From NCBI RefSeq assembly GCF_030812475.1, contig NZ_JAUSSR010000018.1, positions 1 through 64,000 of the forward strand: a stretch of DNA of 64,000 bases, given 5' to 3'. The notes under the pieces were generated by a model, which saw only the letters and a list, made by a program, of their open reading frames with translations, did no database searches and was not told the origin of the DNA. Shown piece after piece: positions 34,246 to 43,914 of this stretch (the stretch's first letter is position 1; each line of letters starts with the position of its first letter). Origin of the DNA: Pseudomonas lini. GTDB taxonomy: Bacteria > Pseudomonadota > Gammaproteobacteria > Pseudomonadales > Pseudomonadaceae. A program made the translations under genes and the position numbers.

Positions 34246-35160
34246 TCAACTACGTGCGGCACCATGCTCTGCGGCTGGGGGGACTTTCTCCAACAGGATT
34301 CTTGCGGCGTCTCGTGCAGGAGGCAGGCCAAATACCCGCGCGTAATCACGGCTGAACTGAGTCGCGCTTTCATAGCCGACCTCGAAGGCAGCGCTCGTGA
34401 CACTCCGGGCATTGACCACCATGAGCGTGCGAGCCTGTAGCAGTCGAACCCTTTTTTGATACTGCAACGGGCTTAATGTAGTGACGGCTTTGAAGTGACG
34501 GTGGAAGGCGGACACGCTCATCGCCGCTTGTTGGGCAAGCGTGTCGACTCTAATGGACTGGGCGAAATCTCGACGAATCCACTGAATGGCCAGACTGACT
34601 CGGGCCATTGCGGTATCAGGAGCCGCAATCTCACGCAGCATCCAGCCGTGTGGACCTTGCAGAACCCGGTACAGAATCTCCCGTTCGTAAGCGGGGGCGA
34701 GGGCCGCTATATCCTCGGGGCGGTCCATCAATCGCAACATACGTACCCAGGCGTCCATTAATTCGGGCGTGACGGCGGCTACCGAAAATCCTGCATCGTT
34801 ATCGTAACGCCCGGTGGGCTTGGGAAGGTCGGCGAGCAGCGTCGACAGTACCAACGGGTCAAGTGTCAGGCTGACTGCGAGATAGGGCTCCCCCGAGGAA
34901 GCCGGGTGCACGGTTCCCACCGCTGGCAACTCGATGGACATAACGAAGTACGTCGCCGGGTCGTACCGCAATGTGCGGTCGCCGACGGTCATCGTTTTGC
35001 TGCCTTGCAGGATCAGGTTGATCATCGGATCGTAGACGGCGGCCAGCATGTGTTCAGGAACTTTGCCCTGGACCATGGCCACGCGTGGAATGCCCGTTTC
35101 GGTACGGCGGTTTTGGGCCTTGGAAGCCAAGGACCGAAGCTCGGTCAATTGATTGTTCAT
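34246..35160 (-). CDS. AraC-family regulator
   Basis: The start at 35160 (MNNQLTELRSLASKAQN) gives 304 residues; a longer frame to 35256 is less likely. The N-terminal AraC_N/cupin domain has IPRVAMVQGKVPEHMLAAVY and TVGDRTLRYDPATYFVMSIE. The C-terminal double HTH is at ~205-300: IRVDTLAQQAAMSVSAFHRH, FKAVTTLSPLQYQKRVRLL and VTSAAFEVGYESATQFSRDY. Such regulators commonly control a divergent oxidoreductase; here the SDR-VOC-reductase group starts 137 bases away on the other strand. Confidence 0.92.
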   Translation of the reverse strand: MNNQLTELRSLASKAQNRRTETGIPRVAMVQGKVPEHMLAAVYDPMINLILQGSKTMTVGDRTLRYDPATYFVMSIELPAVGTVHPASSGEPYLAVSLTLDPLVLSTLLADLPKPTGRYDNDAGFSVAAVTPELMDAWVRMLRLMDRPEDIAALAPAYEREILYRVLQGPHGWMLREIAAPDTAMARVSLAIQWIRRDFAQSIRVDTLAQQAAMSVSAFHRHFKAVTTLSPLQYQKRVRLLQARTLMVVNARSVTSAAFEVGYESATQFSRDYARVFGLPPARDAARILLEKVPPAAEHGAARS

Positions 35161-35297
35161 GGGGGCATGCTGATCGCAGGAGGGAGCCCCGTGCAAGCGA
35201 AAAGCAGAAACAGGCAGGTTTTGAGTAGGAACGGCTGCGTGTTTACGCAGCATCATGGTTACCGTAATAGCTCATCTGATCAACAGTGGAGCACCCC

Positions 35298-36041
35298 ATG
35301 AGCGTTATCCTTATCACCGGAGGCAGCCGTGGCATCGGTGCCAGCGCGGCCGAACACTGCGCGCAACGAGGCATGGGGGTCATCCTCACTTATAAAAGTA
35401 ATCCTCAGGCCGCCGATTCAGTTGTGAGTCGTATCAAGGCGGCAGGTGGCAAGGCCGCCGCGCTTGAACTTGATGTTGCCAATATCGGCAGTTTCGAGAA
35501 GTTTCGCGATTCGATAGTGCTGACATTACAGGCAACGTGGGGCGTGACCAGCCTCAGTGGTTTGGTCAACAACGCTGGCTATGGCCTGTTCAACCCACTT
35601 GAGTCGGTCACAGAGGCACAGTTTGATGGCCTGCTGAACGTGCATCTCAAAGGTCCGTTTTTCCTCACCCAGGCGTTGCTTCCTTTGATGGAGACTGACT
35701 CCAGCATCGTCAATTTGACCAGTGCTACCACGCGTGTGGCGACGGCGGGCGTGGCGCCTTACGCCGCCTTCAAGGGTGGGTTGGACGTGCTCACCCGTTA
35801 CATGGCTAAAGAATTTGGTGATCGGCGCATACGGGCGAATTCGGTATCGCCTGGCGCGATCCGCACTGAGTTGGGCGGCGGTCTGAACAGCGAATTCGAG
35901 GTGCTGCTTGCTTCGCAAACAGCCCTTGGCAGGGTGGGCGAGCCGCAGGATGTCGGTCGCGTTATCGCCATGCTGCTTAGCGAGGAGGGACGCTGGATCA
36001 ATGCCCAGACTATCGAAGTAGCGGGCGGCTACAGCATCTGA
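35298..36041 (+). CDS. Short-chain dehydrogenase/reductase
   Basis: The ATG at 35298 (GGAG seven bases upstream) gives 247 residues. Motifs: TGGSRGIGASAAEHC, LVNNAGYGLFN, Ser in NLTSATTRVAT, PYAAFKGGLDVL (Tyr-x3-Lys) and the ending INAQTIEVAGGYSI. It is a complete classical SDR, first of a three-gene group likely activated by the divergent AraC regulator. Confidence 0.92.
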   Translation: MSVILITGGSRGIGASAAEHCAQRGMGVILTYKSNPQAADSVVSRIKAAGGKAAALELDVANIGSFEKFRDSIVLTLQATWGVTSLSGLVNNAGYGLFNPLESVTEAQFDGLLNVHLKGPFFLTQALLPLMETDSSIVNLTSATTRVATAGVAPYAAFKGGLDVLTRYMAKEFGDRRIRANSVSPGAIRTELGGGLNSEFEVLLASQTALGRVGEPQDVGRVIAMLLSEEGRWINAQTIEVAGGYSI

Positions 36042-36071
36042 ATCAGTAACTGAAAAAAGCGAGACTATCCC

Positions 36072-36473
36072 ATGCTGGATCACATCTTTATTTCTGTGAG
36101 CGACATCGAGCGCTCCATTCATTTCTACGACGCAGCACTCACTCCGCTCGGGATTACCGCGCGACTCGATTATGACGGCAAGGATGGCCCTGCGGGTCAC
36201 CCCGACCTCAAAGGCTTTGGGGCCGATGGCCGAATGTTTTTCTGGTTGCGCGAGGGCGTTGTAGAGGGACGAGCTGTGCACGTTGGCTTCGTGGCGAGCA
36301 GCAAGGCTGAGGTAGACGCTGCCTACGCCGCCGCCATGGCGGCTGGTGCTATCGACAAGGGTGCCCCTGGTGCACGCCTGTATTACGACCCAAATTATTA
36401 CGCCGCCAACGTCCTTGACCCTGACGGTTACAGTCTTGAATTTGTTTACAAGAATTGGCAGCACGCGCAATGA
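36072..36473 (+). CDS. VOC/glyoxalase-family protein
   Basis: 133 residues forming one VOC domain: MLDHIFISVSDIERSIHFYD, HVGFVASSKAEVDAAYAAAM and NVLDPDGYSLEFVYKNW. Potential ligands are the His in LDHIFI, His in AVHVGF and Glu in SLEFV, the usual metal triad. It lies 30 bases after the SDR gene and overlaps the next gene by ATGA. Substrate unknown. Confidence 0.88.
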   Translation: MLDHIFISVSDIERSIHFYDAALTPLGITARLDYDGKDGPAGHPDLKGFGADGRMFFWLREGVVEGRAVHVGFVASSKAEVDAAYAAAMAAGAIDKGAPGARLYYDPNYYAANVLDPDGYSLEFVYKNWQHAQ

Positions 36474-37453
36474 ATACCCTGCTGATTTACGGTGCTACAG
36501 GCTATACCGGCCGCATGGCGGCAGAACGAGCCAAAATGTTGGGGCTGAATGTCGAGATTGCCGGGCGCAATGCCCAGCGGTTGCAATCCCTTGCTACGCT
36601 TCTGGACGTTCCTTACCGAGTATTCACGCCCGATGACCGACCAGAGCGATATCTGGACGGTATCGACACGCTGTTGAACTTTGCGGGGCCTTTCGCGCAA
36701 ACGGCGCAAGCGCTGATGCGCGCATGCATCAAAACCGGGGTCAACTATCTGGACATCACGGCCGAGATCAATATTTATCGCCTCGCGGAAGGCTTGGATG
36801 CTCAGGCCGCAAAGGCGAACGTCATGTTGATGCCCGGAGTAGGCTGGGACGTCGTACCGACGGACTGCCTGGCCGTGCATGTTGCGCGGCGCGTACTGCA
36901 ACCGCACTCGCTGAACGTTGCACTTCAGGTCCCTGGCTCCATGTCGCGGGGTTCCGCAATGAGCGTCGCTGAAATCATGGGCGCCGGCCTGTTGGCGAGA
37001 GTCGACGGTCAGCTCGTTTCGACGCCGGACGCGCAGCCGCGACACTTCGATTTTGGCGATGGCCCGGTCCTCTGCGTACCACTGTCCTTCGGTGACCTCG
37101 TCACAGGTTGGCATTCGACGGGTATCCCCAACATCGCCATGTATGTACACATCTCTGAAGATGCCTTCCCCGAGGGTGATCTATCACAACTACCGGAGGG
37201 TCCGAGCGCTCAGCAGCGTGATGCTCATCGCGCTCGTGCAGTGGCTGAAGTATCTGGGGCTGACGGTAATGTTGCGCGGTCGATGATCGAGACCGTCAAC
37301 GGTTATTCCTACACGCCACTTGCCGCCATTGAGGCCGCGCGACGGGTATTGGGTGGCGAGCGCAGGCCAGGTTTTGAAACGCCTGCGCGTTTGTTTGGCG
37401 ATGGATTCGCCGAGACTATTGCGGGTACGACAATCACCGATTTCGTGGACTAG
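36470..37453 (+). CDS. Saccharopine-dehydrogenase-like NAD(P)-binding oxidoreductase
   Basis: The ATG at 36470 overlaps the VOC stop codon and gives 327 residues. The N-terminal Rossmann fold reads LLIYGATGYTGRMAAERAK, followed by NFAGPFAQTAQALMRACI and YLDITAEINIYR, typical of the saccharopine dehydrogenase/trans-acting enoyl reductase superfamily. PGVGWDVVPTDCLAVH is also family-like. It probably reduces a small carbonyl or enoyl compound; the partner genes (SDR and VOC) suggest detoxification. Confidence 0.85.
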   Translation: MNTLLIYGATGYTGRMAAERAKMLGLNVEIAGRNAQRLQSLATLLDVPYRVFTPDDRPERYLDGIDTLLNFAGPFAQTAQALMRACIKTGVNYLDITAEINIYRLAEGLDAQAAKANVMLMPGVGWDVVPTDCLAVHVARRVLQPHSLNVALQVPGSMSRGSAMSVAEIMGAGLLARVDGQLVSTPDAQPRHFDFGDGPVLCVPLSFGDLVTGWHSTGIPNIAMYVHISEDAFPEGDLSQLPEGPSAQQRDAHRARAVAEVSGADGNVARSMIETVNGYSYTPLAAIEAARRVLGGERRPGFETPARLFGDGFAETIAGTTITDFVD

Positions 37454-37576
37454 ATCTGTCTCATGGTTCAGGGCCTACTGATGCTTATGCGCCTGGGCAT
37501 CCGCCCTTAAACGAATAGGCGGCGCCAACGTGTGGCAGCAGCTGGCCGCAAAGGACAGCAATCGGCCCGTTCCGTT

Positions 37577-38293
37577 TTAAGTGGTCTTGCGCGTTAGCCA
37601 GGCACCCCAGAACAGACTACTGAAGAAACGAGTAGCGTCTCCGAACCCGGCGTCATGCATCAATTGTTGAACCGCTGCCTCGGAATGTGGCGGGTCAGCG
37701 CCCTGAAGAATTTTCCCTAACTTGGCCTTCACTTCGTCCGGACTGGCGCCATGCTGCCGCCACCGTTGCCCCCAGGCGGCAAGCAATAACGGTTGGCTGG
37801 CATACGCATAGTGATTGCCCGCGACTATCAGTGGTGCCTCTGGCTTTAGATGAGCCCGAATGGATTGTAAAACCTGTCGCTTCGCAACATCCCCATCGAG
37901 ATGATGGAGCACTCCGATCAAGGTGGCCGCGTCGTATGACTCGTCCGCTGCCAGATCTTCAACGTGGCCAAGATGCAGGCTTGTTCTTTCGAGCAAATTG
38001 TTTGCCTTCAGCTGCTGCGCCGCGGCCTCCAGCATCGGCTCGGATGGATCAACGGCAGTGAAGCGCCATGTCGGCTCCAGCGCTGCCATCGCAATAATCT
38101 CCTGAGCCGTGCCGCCAGCGCCAACGACCAGTATGTTCGCGGAGCGTGCATGGCCGAGGCTTGCGGCCAGCATGCACGCAGCAAGATCCTGGCAGGCGTC
38201 ATACCCGGCCAATGCGATGCGGCTCTGCTGTCCGTACTCGTTGGCCCGTGACGTATCAAATTTTTCAGCTGTGTTCAGAGGGGTTGATTTCAA
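37577..38293 (-). CDS. SAM-dependent methyltransferase (class I)
   Basis: 238 residues with SAM motif I ILVVGAGGTAQEIIAMA, motif II FTAVDPSEPMLEAAA, then DAATLIGVLHHLDGD (post-motif), and APLIVAGNHYAYA. The C-terminal part (GDATRFFSSLFWGAWLTRK) resembles small-molecule methyltransferases. A decayed copy lies at 41225-41525. Substrate unknown; the gene is monocistronic. Confidence 0.88.
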   Translation of the reverse strand: MKSTPLNTAEKFDTSRANEYGQQSRIALAGYDACQDLAACMLAASLGHARSANILVVGAGGTAQEIIAMAALEPTWRFTAVDPSEPMLEAAAQQLKANNLLERTSLHLGHVEDLAADESYDAATLIGVLHHLDGDVAKRQVLQSIRAHLKPEAPLIVAGNHYAYASQPLLLAAWGQRWRQHGASPDEVKAKLGKILQGADPPHSEAAVQQLMHDAGFGDATRFFSSLFWGAWLTRKTT

Positions 38294-38489
38294 GGCGGTT
38301 CTCCGTGTCCTTGAAACAAGTTATGTCACTTAATGAGATAATGAAAATTCATTAATTTTATAAAATGCATTCCTGTGAGGAATAGTGAGCTCGCCTTTGC
38401 GTTCGAGAAAGCACGAGAAGAATACGAGCATCTTGCGAAGGGAGCATTTGGAGAAGGTAGATATCGAAGTCGCCTGAGACCTGCTCCAT

Positions 38490-39044
38490 TTATGAGTTTT
38501 CCGCCTCGGGGGCACGGAAAGCCTTGCTGTAGTAGCCGGACGGGTCGAAACAGCAAACCTTCTTCTTGCCGGATGCAAGCATATCGCAGGCATCATCGAT
38601 TCGTTTTGCGCGCGTCTTGAGCTGTTTGGCTGAAGTAATCCAGTGTATCCAGTCTAATCGTGCGAGGGTCGTCGTATTGTTCCAGACTTTATGAGCCTCA
38701 GGAGCGGCTGCCAGTGCCTCCTTAAAATCTGCCGGGATATCAGGCTCGGGTTCCTTCTTCACAGGGGTTAGCTCCAGCGTAACGATATCCCCAACGACCG
38801 AGCCTGCGGCTTCGAGTAACTCTCTGCTTACCTGCAGCCAATGGCTCAACTGACCATCTGGCTCAAGAGTTGCCTGGAAGGGGTGCCCATTGAGTGTGCC
38901 TTCAACTGTCGTCCTTCCTCGCCTCGGAAGCTGCTCACTTGCGTCTCTTGGCAGTACGACGAACGCCCAGGACTTATCATTACCAGGCTTTGCCGGACGA
39001 AGAAGCTTTGCTTCGAATCGGCATTTCACTTCGATTGTTGTCAT
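38490..39044 (-). CDS. YdeI/OmpD-associated protein with DUF1905 domain
   Basis: 184 residues. The N-terminal ~95 form a DUF1905 beta-barrel (FEAKLLRPAKPGNDKSWAF, VEGTLNGHPFQATLEPDGQ). The C-terminal part has DIPADFKEALAAAPEA and LDWIHWITSAKQLKTRAKRI, the YdeI (bacteriocin-protection) repeat. No membrane or signal segments. Relatives are linked to peptide or bacteriocin resistance, but biochemical function is not known. Confidence 0.85.
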   Translation of the reverse strand: MTTIEVKCRFEAKLLRPAKPGNDKSWAFVVLPRDASEQLPRRGRTTVEGTLNGHPFQATLEPDGQLSHWLQVSRELLEAAGSVVGDIVTLELTPVKKEPEPDIPADFKEALAAAPEAHKVWNNTTTLARLDWIHWITSAKQLKTRAKRIDDACDMLASGKKKVCCFDPSGYYSKAFRAPEAENS

Positions 39045-39096
39045 TGCAGCGCCTCCAATTGATACGCCTGACTACAGTTCAAAGCCACCCCGGGTG

Positions 39097-40104
39097 TCAG
39101 GCGGCGGCAGGAACATTTGTGCCCATGCCCGTCGGCAGAAACGGTCGAATTTCGTCGATTTCCACGGCGCTAAGGCGCAACACCGAGGCTTCAATCAGCC
39201 CGTCTACTTGTTCTGGACGGCGGGCTCCGACAATGGCACCCGTCACTACCGGTTGGCGAAGTACCCAGGCGATGGCAACCGCCGCAGCGCTCACCCCATG
39301 CCTTTCCCCAATACGTGCCATGACGTCAACCAATGCCAGGTTCGCACTCAAACGGGGCTCCTGGAAGTCAGCACTTCGGGATTTGCGCCAATCGTCTTCG
39401 GGCAGTTGCGAGATGCGTTCGCGCGTCATGCTGCCGGACAGTAGCCCCGATTGAAGTGTGGAATAGGCAAGGACACCCAACCTGGCCTGCTCACAGAATG
39501 GCAGGACATCGTTCTCGATGTCCCGCATCAAGGCGGAGTAGGGCGGCTGGAGCGAAACGATCTCTGTCACCGCCTGCGCCCGCTTGAGTTGAGCGACATC
39601 GAAATTCGATACGCCGATAGCGCGGATTTTTCCTTGGGCGCGCGCGGCTGCCAAAGCCGAAAGCGCCATTTCAAGACCTTCACTGCTCGCGTCGGCAGGA
39701 AAGGCAGGCCAGTGGATCTGATACAGATCGATAGTCTCGACTTGGAGCCTGCGCAAGCTTGCGTCGATCTCGGCGAGTAAGGACTGGGGGGCCAGGGAGT
39801 GCGAAATCTGCTTCGTGACCGGGTCCCAGACCAAGCTGCCTTTGGTGAACACCAAAGGACGCCGCGAGACCGGCACCCGACGCAGCAATTGCCCCACCAA
39901 TTGCTCCGCATGGCCCAAGCCATAAACCGCAGCGGTATCAATCCAGTTCACGCCGCGTTCGACGGCATATTCAAGTGCGCCCAGGCTGTCATTGTCATCC
40001 TGCGCTCCCCAACTGTACTCCCAACCTGTGCCAGCGATTGCCCATGTCCCCAGGCCAATAGGCGAAATCAGAAAATCCGATGATCCTAGACGATTCTTTT
40101 GCAT
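39097..40104 (-). CDS. Aldo/keto reductase
   Basis: 335 residues. The catalytic tetrad is visible: Asp in NWIDTAAVYGLGHAE with Tyr six residues later, Lys in LVFTKGSLVWD and His in LYQIHWPAF. IGVSNFDVAQLKRAQAV and the cofactor-binding IVGARRPEQV follow. It reduces aldehydes or ketones with NADPH. It is divergent from a LysR gene 92 bases away, which probably controls it. Confidence 0.92.
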   Translation of the reverse strand: MQKNRLGSSDFLISPIGLGTWAIAGTGWEYSWGAQDDNDSLGALEYAVERGVNWIDTAAVYGLGHAEQLVGQLLRRVPVSRRPLVFTKGSLVWDPVTKQISHSLAPQSLLAEIDASLRRLQVETIDLYQIHWPAFPADASSEGLEMALSALAAARAQGKIRAIGVSNFDVAQLKRAQAVTEIVSLQPPYSALMRDIENDVLPFCEQARLGVLAYSTLQSGLLSGSMTRERISQLPEDDWRKSRSADFQEPRLSANLALVDVMARIGERHGVSAAAVAIAWVLRQPVVTGAIVGARRPEQVDGLIEASVLRLSAVEIDEIRPFLPTGMGTNVPAAA

Positions 40105-40196
40105 AGCGACCTCTCCACAAATGATGTGAGAAGTATCCGGGAGAGATCTGATGGCGATAAGATGGGTAATCGTGTTTGAACTGCTGAACTAAATTC

Positions 40197-41099
40197 ATGA
40201 GTAATCACCCCGACCTCTCTGAACTCGATGCCTTTGCCGCCGTCGCTCGCCATCGCAGCTTTCGCAAGGCCGCCGACGAACGTGGCGTTTCGGCTTCCGC
40301 GTTGAGTCATGCGATGCGAGCGTTGGAGGCACGCCTGGGCATCAGGCTGCTGAACCGAACCACGCGTAGCGTGACCCCGACCGAGGCCGGCCAACAGCTA
40401 TTGGCGACGCTGGTCCCGACCCTGCACCAGGTTGCCGATGTGTTGGCGCAATTGACCTCGATGCAGGAAGTTCCCGCAGGCAAACTCCGCCTCAACGTGG
40501 CGCGCCCGGCGGCTCGTATCGTGTTTGCTCAAGTGCTCGCGCCCTTCGTGGCCAGGTATCCACGTATTCAGTTGGACCTGATCACCGACGATGGGTTGAC
40601 CGATATTGTGAACGGCGGATTTGACGCTGGAGTCCGCTTTGGTGAAAGCCTGGCCGGCGACATGATCGCAGTTCCTGTCGGCGCCCCTCAATCGTTCGTG
40701 ACCGTTGCTTCAGATGCCTATCTGGACGCAAAGGGGATCGCACACACCCCCCGCGACTTGCTCGAGCATGCGTGTATTGCCAGGCGTTTTCCCAGCGGCA
40801 AACTTTACGCCTGGGAGTATCAAGCAGGCGGTCAACCGATACGGATATCCGTCACAGGCCCGCTCATTCTGGAAGACGATGCGCTGATGATCCAGGCGGC
40901 GAAAGATGGTGCTGGTATTGCCTATGTCTACGAGGAGTTGGCGCGCGACGAAATCCGCAACGGGCATCTCAGAGAAATACTCCTGGAATGGAAAGCACCG
41001 CCAAGCCGATTCTTTCTTTATTACCCCAGCCGGCGCCATGTGCCGCCGGCCTTGAACGCCCTCATCGAATTCATCAGAGCGGGCGACTTGCGAACCTGA
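40197..41099 (+). CDS. LysR-family regulator
   Basis: 300 residues. The N-terminal winged HTH has LDAFAAVARHRSFRKAADER, GVSASALSHAMRALEARLG and IRLLNRTTRSVTPTEAG; the rest is a periplasmic-binding-like effector domain (PAGKLRLNVARPAARIVFA). Divergent from the aldo/keto reductase gene, the common layout for a LysR and its target. Confidence 0.93.
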   Translation: MSNHPDLSELDAFAAVARHRSFRKAADERGVSASALSHAMRALEARLGIRLLNRTTRSVTPTEAGQQLLATLVPTLHQVADVLAQLTSMQEVPAGKLRLNVARPAARIVFAQVLAPFVARYPRIQLDLITDDGLTDIVNGGFDAGVRFGESLAGDMIAVPVGAPQSFVTVASDAYLDAKGIAHTPRDLLEHACIARRFPSGKLYAWEYQAGGQPIRISVTGPLILEDDALMIQAAKDGAGIAYVYEELARDEIRNGHLREILLEWKAPPSRFFLYYPSRRHVPPALNALIEFIRAGDLRT

Positions 41100-41224
41100 T
41101 TCAGAACCATCGCGACCAGCAGTCTCGATGATGCTCCGGATTGAATCCACTGTCGGAAGCAACCCTTCGGGTCGAATAGCAATCGGCCAGACGCAGCCAC
41201 CCGCTTCCAGGTTCAACCCGTTTT

Positions 41225-41525
41225 ACATGTCAACCAGGCACTCCAGAACAGGCTGCTGAAGAAACGAGTAGCGTCTCCAAATCCGGCGTCATGCAAAAGT
41301 TTTTGGCCGTCCTTTCAAGCAAATTGTTTGCCTCTAACTGCTGCTTCGCTGCCTCCAGCATCGGCTCAGATGGATCAACGGCAGTGAAGCGCCAATCCGG
41401 CTCAAGTTTGGCCATAGCAATAATTTCCTGTGCGGTACCGCCAGCATGTATGCAGTCAGGTCGTGGCAGGCGTCATATCCGGTTAGTGCGATACGGCACT
41501 GTCGTCCGTAAGTGCAGATTCTGAA
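41225..41525 (-). pseudogene. Decayed copy of the 37.6-38.3 kb methyltransferase
   Basis: The minus strand reads RIALTGYDACHDLTAYMLA, then FTAVDPSEPMLEAAKQQLEA and NNLLERT, then the family's C-terminal DLETLLVSSAACSGVPG in shifted frame. The DNA matches the intact gene (CTGAAGAAACGAGTAGCGTC is shared) but lacks a ~40-base piece around SAM motif I and about 300 bases of the middle. It is a dead paralogue. Confidence 0.85.
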
Positions 41526-41672
41526 CAAATGTGTCACGTAACAACCTCAAGTAACTTAACGGCTAACATCCCACGTGAGGAAATTGCCAGCACGGTATAG
41601 CGAGTAGAGCACTAGAGATCGGCAGGCGATCCATGACTCATTCCAAACTCAATAATCGACGGGAGCCATGAT

Positions 41673-42302
41673 ATGAACAAGCTGGGCGCGATTTTTCTTC
41701 TACTCGTGGCAGGTAGCGCCCATTCTGCTGAACGACTGAAAACCGTTCAGGTGTCGGGACTCTCCGTTCCCGGTACCCAGGCGCTGGGGAAAGCGCAAGG
41801 ATTTACAACGTGTGTTGATTTCCAAAACTACCTATCGTGCACACGCAGCAAGCCGATGGTCATTTTTGGCGCAACGGCCAATAGCGCTGAAATAACACTG
41901 GATGTCACCGACAACTTTGCCAGCGAGGCGGATCCTATGGGAAGCCCCAAGATCGCGGGTGTGGCACTGGAGAAACTGACTTATCGATCCATTCGCCTGG
42001 AATTTCAACCAAAAGAGCGCGAGGCTCTGGAAAAGGCATTGCGCGCTGATGGATGGTTCGCCGTAGGCACCGTAAAACGTCTTGAGTTTTATAAGGAAGG
42101 CATCCCCGCAACCTTCCGCGTCGGCAGCGCCTATACCACATTGAGTCCCGTCGACATCAACGAGGTTAGAAAAAAGGCTTCCAGACTGGAGGCAAAGGCC
42201 GACCATTCAAGCATCAACTCGGATATACCCGATCCGGCACGGGCAATGCTGCGTGACTCAGAGCCTCGTGGCGCGGGCTCAACTCGCCCGCCTCGATTTT
42301 AA
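41673..42302 (+). CDS. Exported protein of unknown function
   Basis: 209 residues. A short signal peptide (MNKLGAIFLLLVAGSAHSAE) precedes the mature part, which holds two Cys (TTCVDFQNYLSC, possible disulfide), DVTDNFASEADPMGSPK and a hydrophilic C-terminal tail rich in Arg and Pro (DPARAMLRDSEPRGAGSTRP). GGGAG 7-8 bases before the ATG supports the start. No family was recognised; a periplasmic or surface role is inferred from the signal only. Confidence 0.7.
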   Translation: MNKLGAIFLLLVAGSAHSAERLKTVQVSGLSVPGTQALGKAQGFTTCVDFQNYLSCTRSKPMVIFGATANSAEITLDVTDNFASEADPMGSPKIAGVALEKLTYRSIRLEFQPKEREALEKALRADGWFAVGTVKRLEFYKEGIPATFRVGSAYTTLSPVDINEVRKKASRLEAKADHSSINSDIPDPARAMLRDSEPRGAGSTRPPRF

Positions 42303-42662
42303 TCAGCGGCATTATCAGACCTTCTATAACACCCAAAGCACTCAAGGCCAGCAGATCTAGCGGTCGCTTGTCGACGACGCGTATTGGCCGCTTTGGACTT
42401 AGAGTGTGTAAGAACTTCGTCAAAGTTGAATTTTTGCGCGCCTATGCGAAATCTGAAAATTATCGGCTGCTCAAAAACCTGGATTTTTGGCTTCAGTCCC
42501 CGGAAACCTTGGATCGGCATGTATGGAAAATATACGATCGGCGCGAACAACACATGAGGATTTTATTGGCTGGCGAGAAGTCGATACCGCACAGCATTGC
42601 GACACTCGACAAGGTTCACGGTGTAGCGCTGGTGGGGGATATTGGGATGGGAAAACACACAC
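42303..42662. other. Intergenic stretch, no confident gene
   Basis: One 101-codon frame from a TTG (42368-42673) has moderately protein-like composition but no ribosome-binding site or known family, and runs into the next start. I leave it uncalled. Confidence 0.4.
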
Positions 42663-43874
42663 ATGAACAGTAACCCACATCAGCGGTTCGCTCACTCTTT
42701 GGCACGCGCCGCGTTATGCGCTGGTGCGCTCTGCTTAAGCGCGGCAAATGCGCAAGCACGGCCGCACGACCAGGAAGATTTGCGCTCCTATATGCATGGC
42801 ATCGAAGCGGTCAAAGGGGCCGACGGCCGTTTTTTGATTTTCATTAGCAGTTCCGGAATTCCACCAAAAGGCGAGGACGAAAACGGCAACTGGCCGCACG
42901 ACATCTACCTTTCGAAATGGGGAATCAATGATACGCGGATCAGTCCGCCCACACTATTCATCCAAAAGCCGGAAGCGCAAGAACCCGTGTCGGTCGCCCA
43001 AACAACTGACGGCAATGTCATGCTTTCGTTTGAAGACGGCTGGAATACCACGAACGAAGTCAATCAACGTTATGGCGTTTACGATGCGAAGCTGCGACCG
43101 ATCGCGCCGTATCCGCGCGCCGTTGCGACCGGCGGACATTCCGGCCATGTTGCCGCGGTAGGAAAGCATTTCGTCGTGTTGTATTCCAAGGACTGGGTGA
43201 ACGGTGGCGGTGTCGATGATCTCGGTACCGGCAATGGTGTATATGCAAAGGTCTTCGATAATCACGGCCACCTGCTCAGTACGTACGATGTCGCACCCAA
43301 GCGGCGTGAATGGTGGCCGATGATTGCTGGTTCCAGCAATCGCGCGCTACTGGTCTGGCAACAATTCGTACCTGATCAAACCTCTGCAAATTTGAAGATA
43401 ACGGTACTCGATCCTGAGACCGGGAAACTCTCCGCCCATAAGATCCTGAGATCCGGCTTGAATTACTACACCTACAAAGCCAAATATATTCCATTGATCG
43501 ATCGTTTTCTCGTGACCGGTACAACGGTGAACGGTAAAGGGTTTGCGTACTTGATCAACAACGACGGCAACGTCAGCGCGACGTTGGAATGCATGCCGGC
43601 AACTGTGAGGGGAGCCGATGTTGTCGCCAGCGAGAATATCGCCTATACGCCTTCGCAAGACAACCGCCTTCTGCACCTGGAGCTCACACCCTCTTCAATC
43701 AAGCTGAAAGCTGTGCAGCGCTCGCCACTGACTTGGTCCTATATCGGGAGCCTCGGATTGATGCGAAATCCCTCTTCAATTCATTGGATATCGCTGACAA
43801 AGAATGGAGTCGAGGAAACCGATTTTGATTTGCGCAATGCGGTGCAACCCGATCGATCCGACCTGTGCCGATGA
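42663..43874 (+). CDS. Exported beta-propeller-like protein of unknown function
   Basis: The ATG at 42663 opens a signal peptide (MNSNPHQRFAHSLARAALCA to ANAQA); an upstream TTG at 42642 is possible. The ~370-residue mature part has repeated strand units with Trp/Asp turns (VMLSFEDGWNTTNEVNQRYG, HFVVLYSKDWVNGGGVDD, ALLVWQQFVPDQTSANLK, FLVTGTTVNGKGFAYLINN), which suggests a seven-bladed propeller. The C-terminus has a Cys (RSDLCR). A carbohydrate or protein binding role is only a guess. It follows another exported unknown gene. Confidence 0.7.
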   Translation: MNSNPHQRFAHSLARAALCAGALCLSAANAQARPHDQEDLRSYMHGIEAVKGADGRFLIFISSSGIPPKGEDENGNWPHDIYLSKWGINDTRISPPTLFIQKPEAQEPVSVAQTTDGNVMLSFEDGWNTTNEVNQRYGVYDAKLRPIAPYPRAVATGGHSGHVAAVGKHFVVLYSKDWVNGGGVDDLGTGNGVYAKVFDNHGHLLSTYDVAPKRREWWPMIAGSSNRALLVWQQFVPDQTSANLKITVLDPETGKLSAHKILRSGLNYYTYKAKYIPLIDRFLVTGTTVNGKGFAYLINNDGNVSATLECMPATVRGADVVASENIAYTPSQDNRLLHLELTPSSIKLKAVQRSPLTWSYIGSLGLMRNPSSIHWISLTKNGVEETDFDLRNAVQPDRSDLCR

Positions 43875-43914
43875 TGGGCAGTTAATGCTGGTTTGCAGCA
43901 CCTGACAATCGCAG

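Noticed and set aside
42368..42673. 101-codon frame from a TTG start
   Set aside because: No ribosome-binding site and no known family, and it overlaps the start of the exported protein gene.
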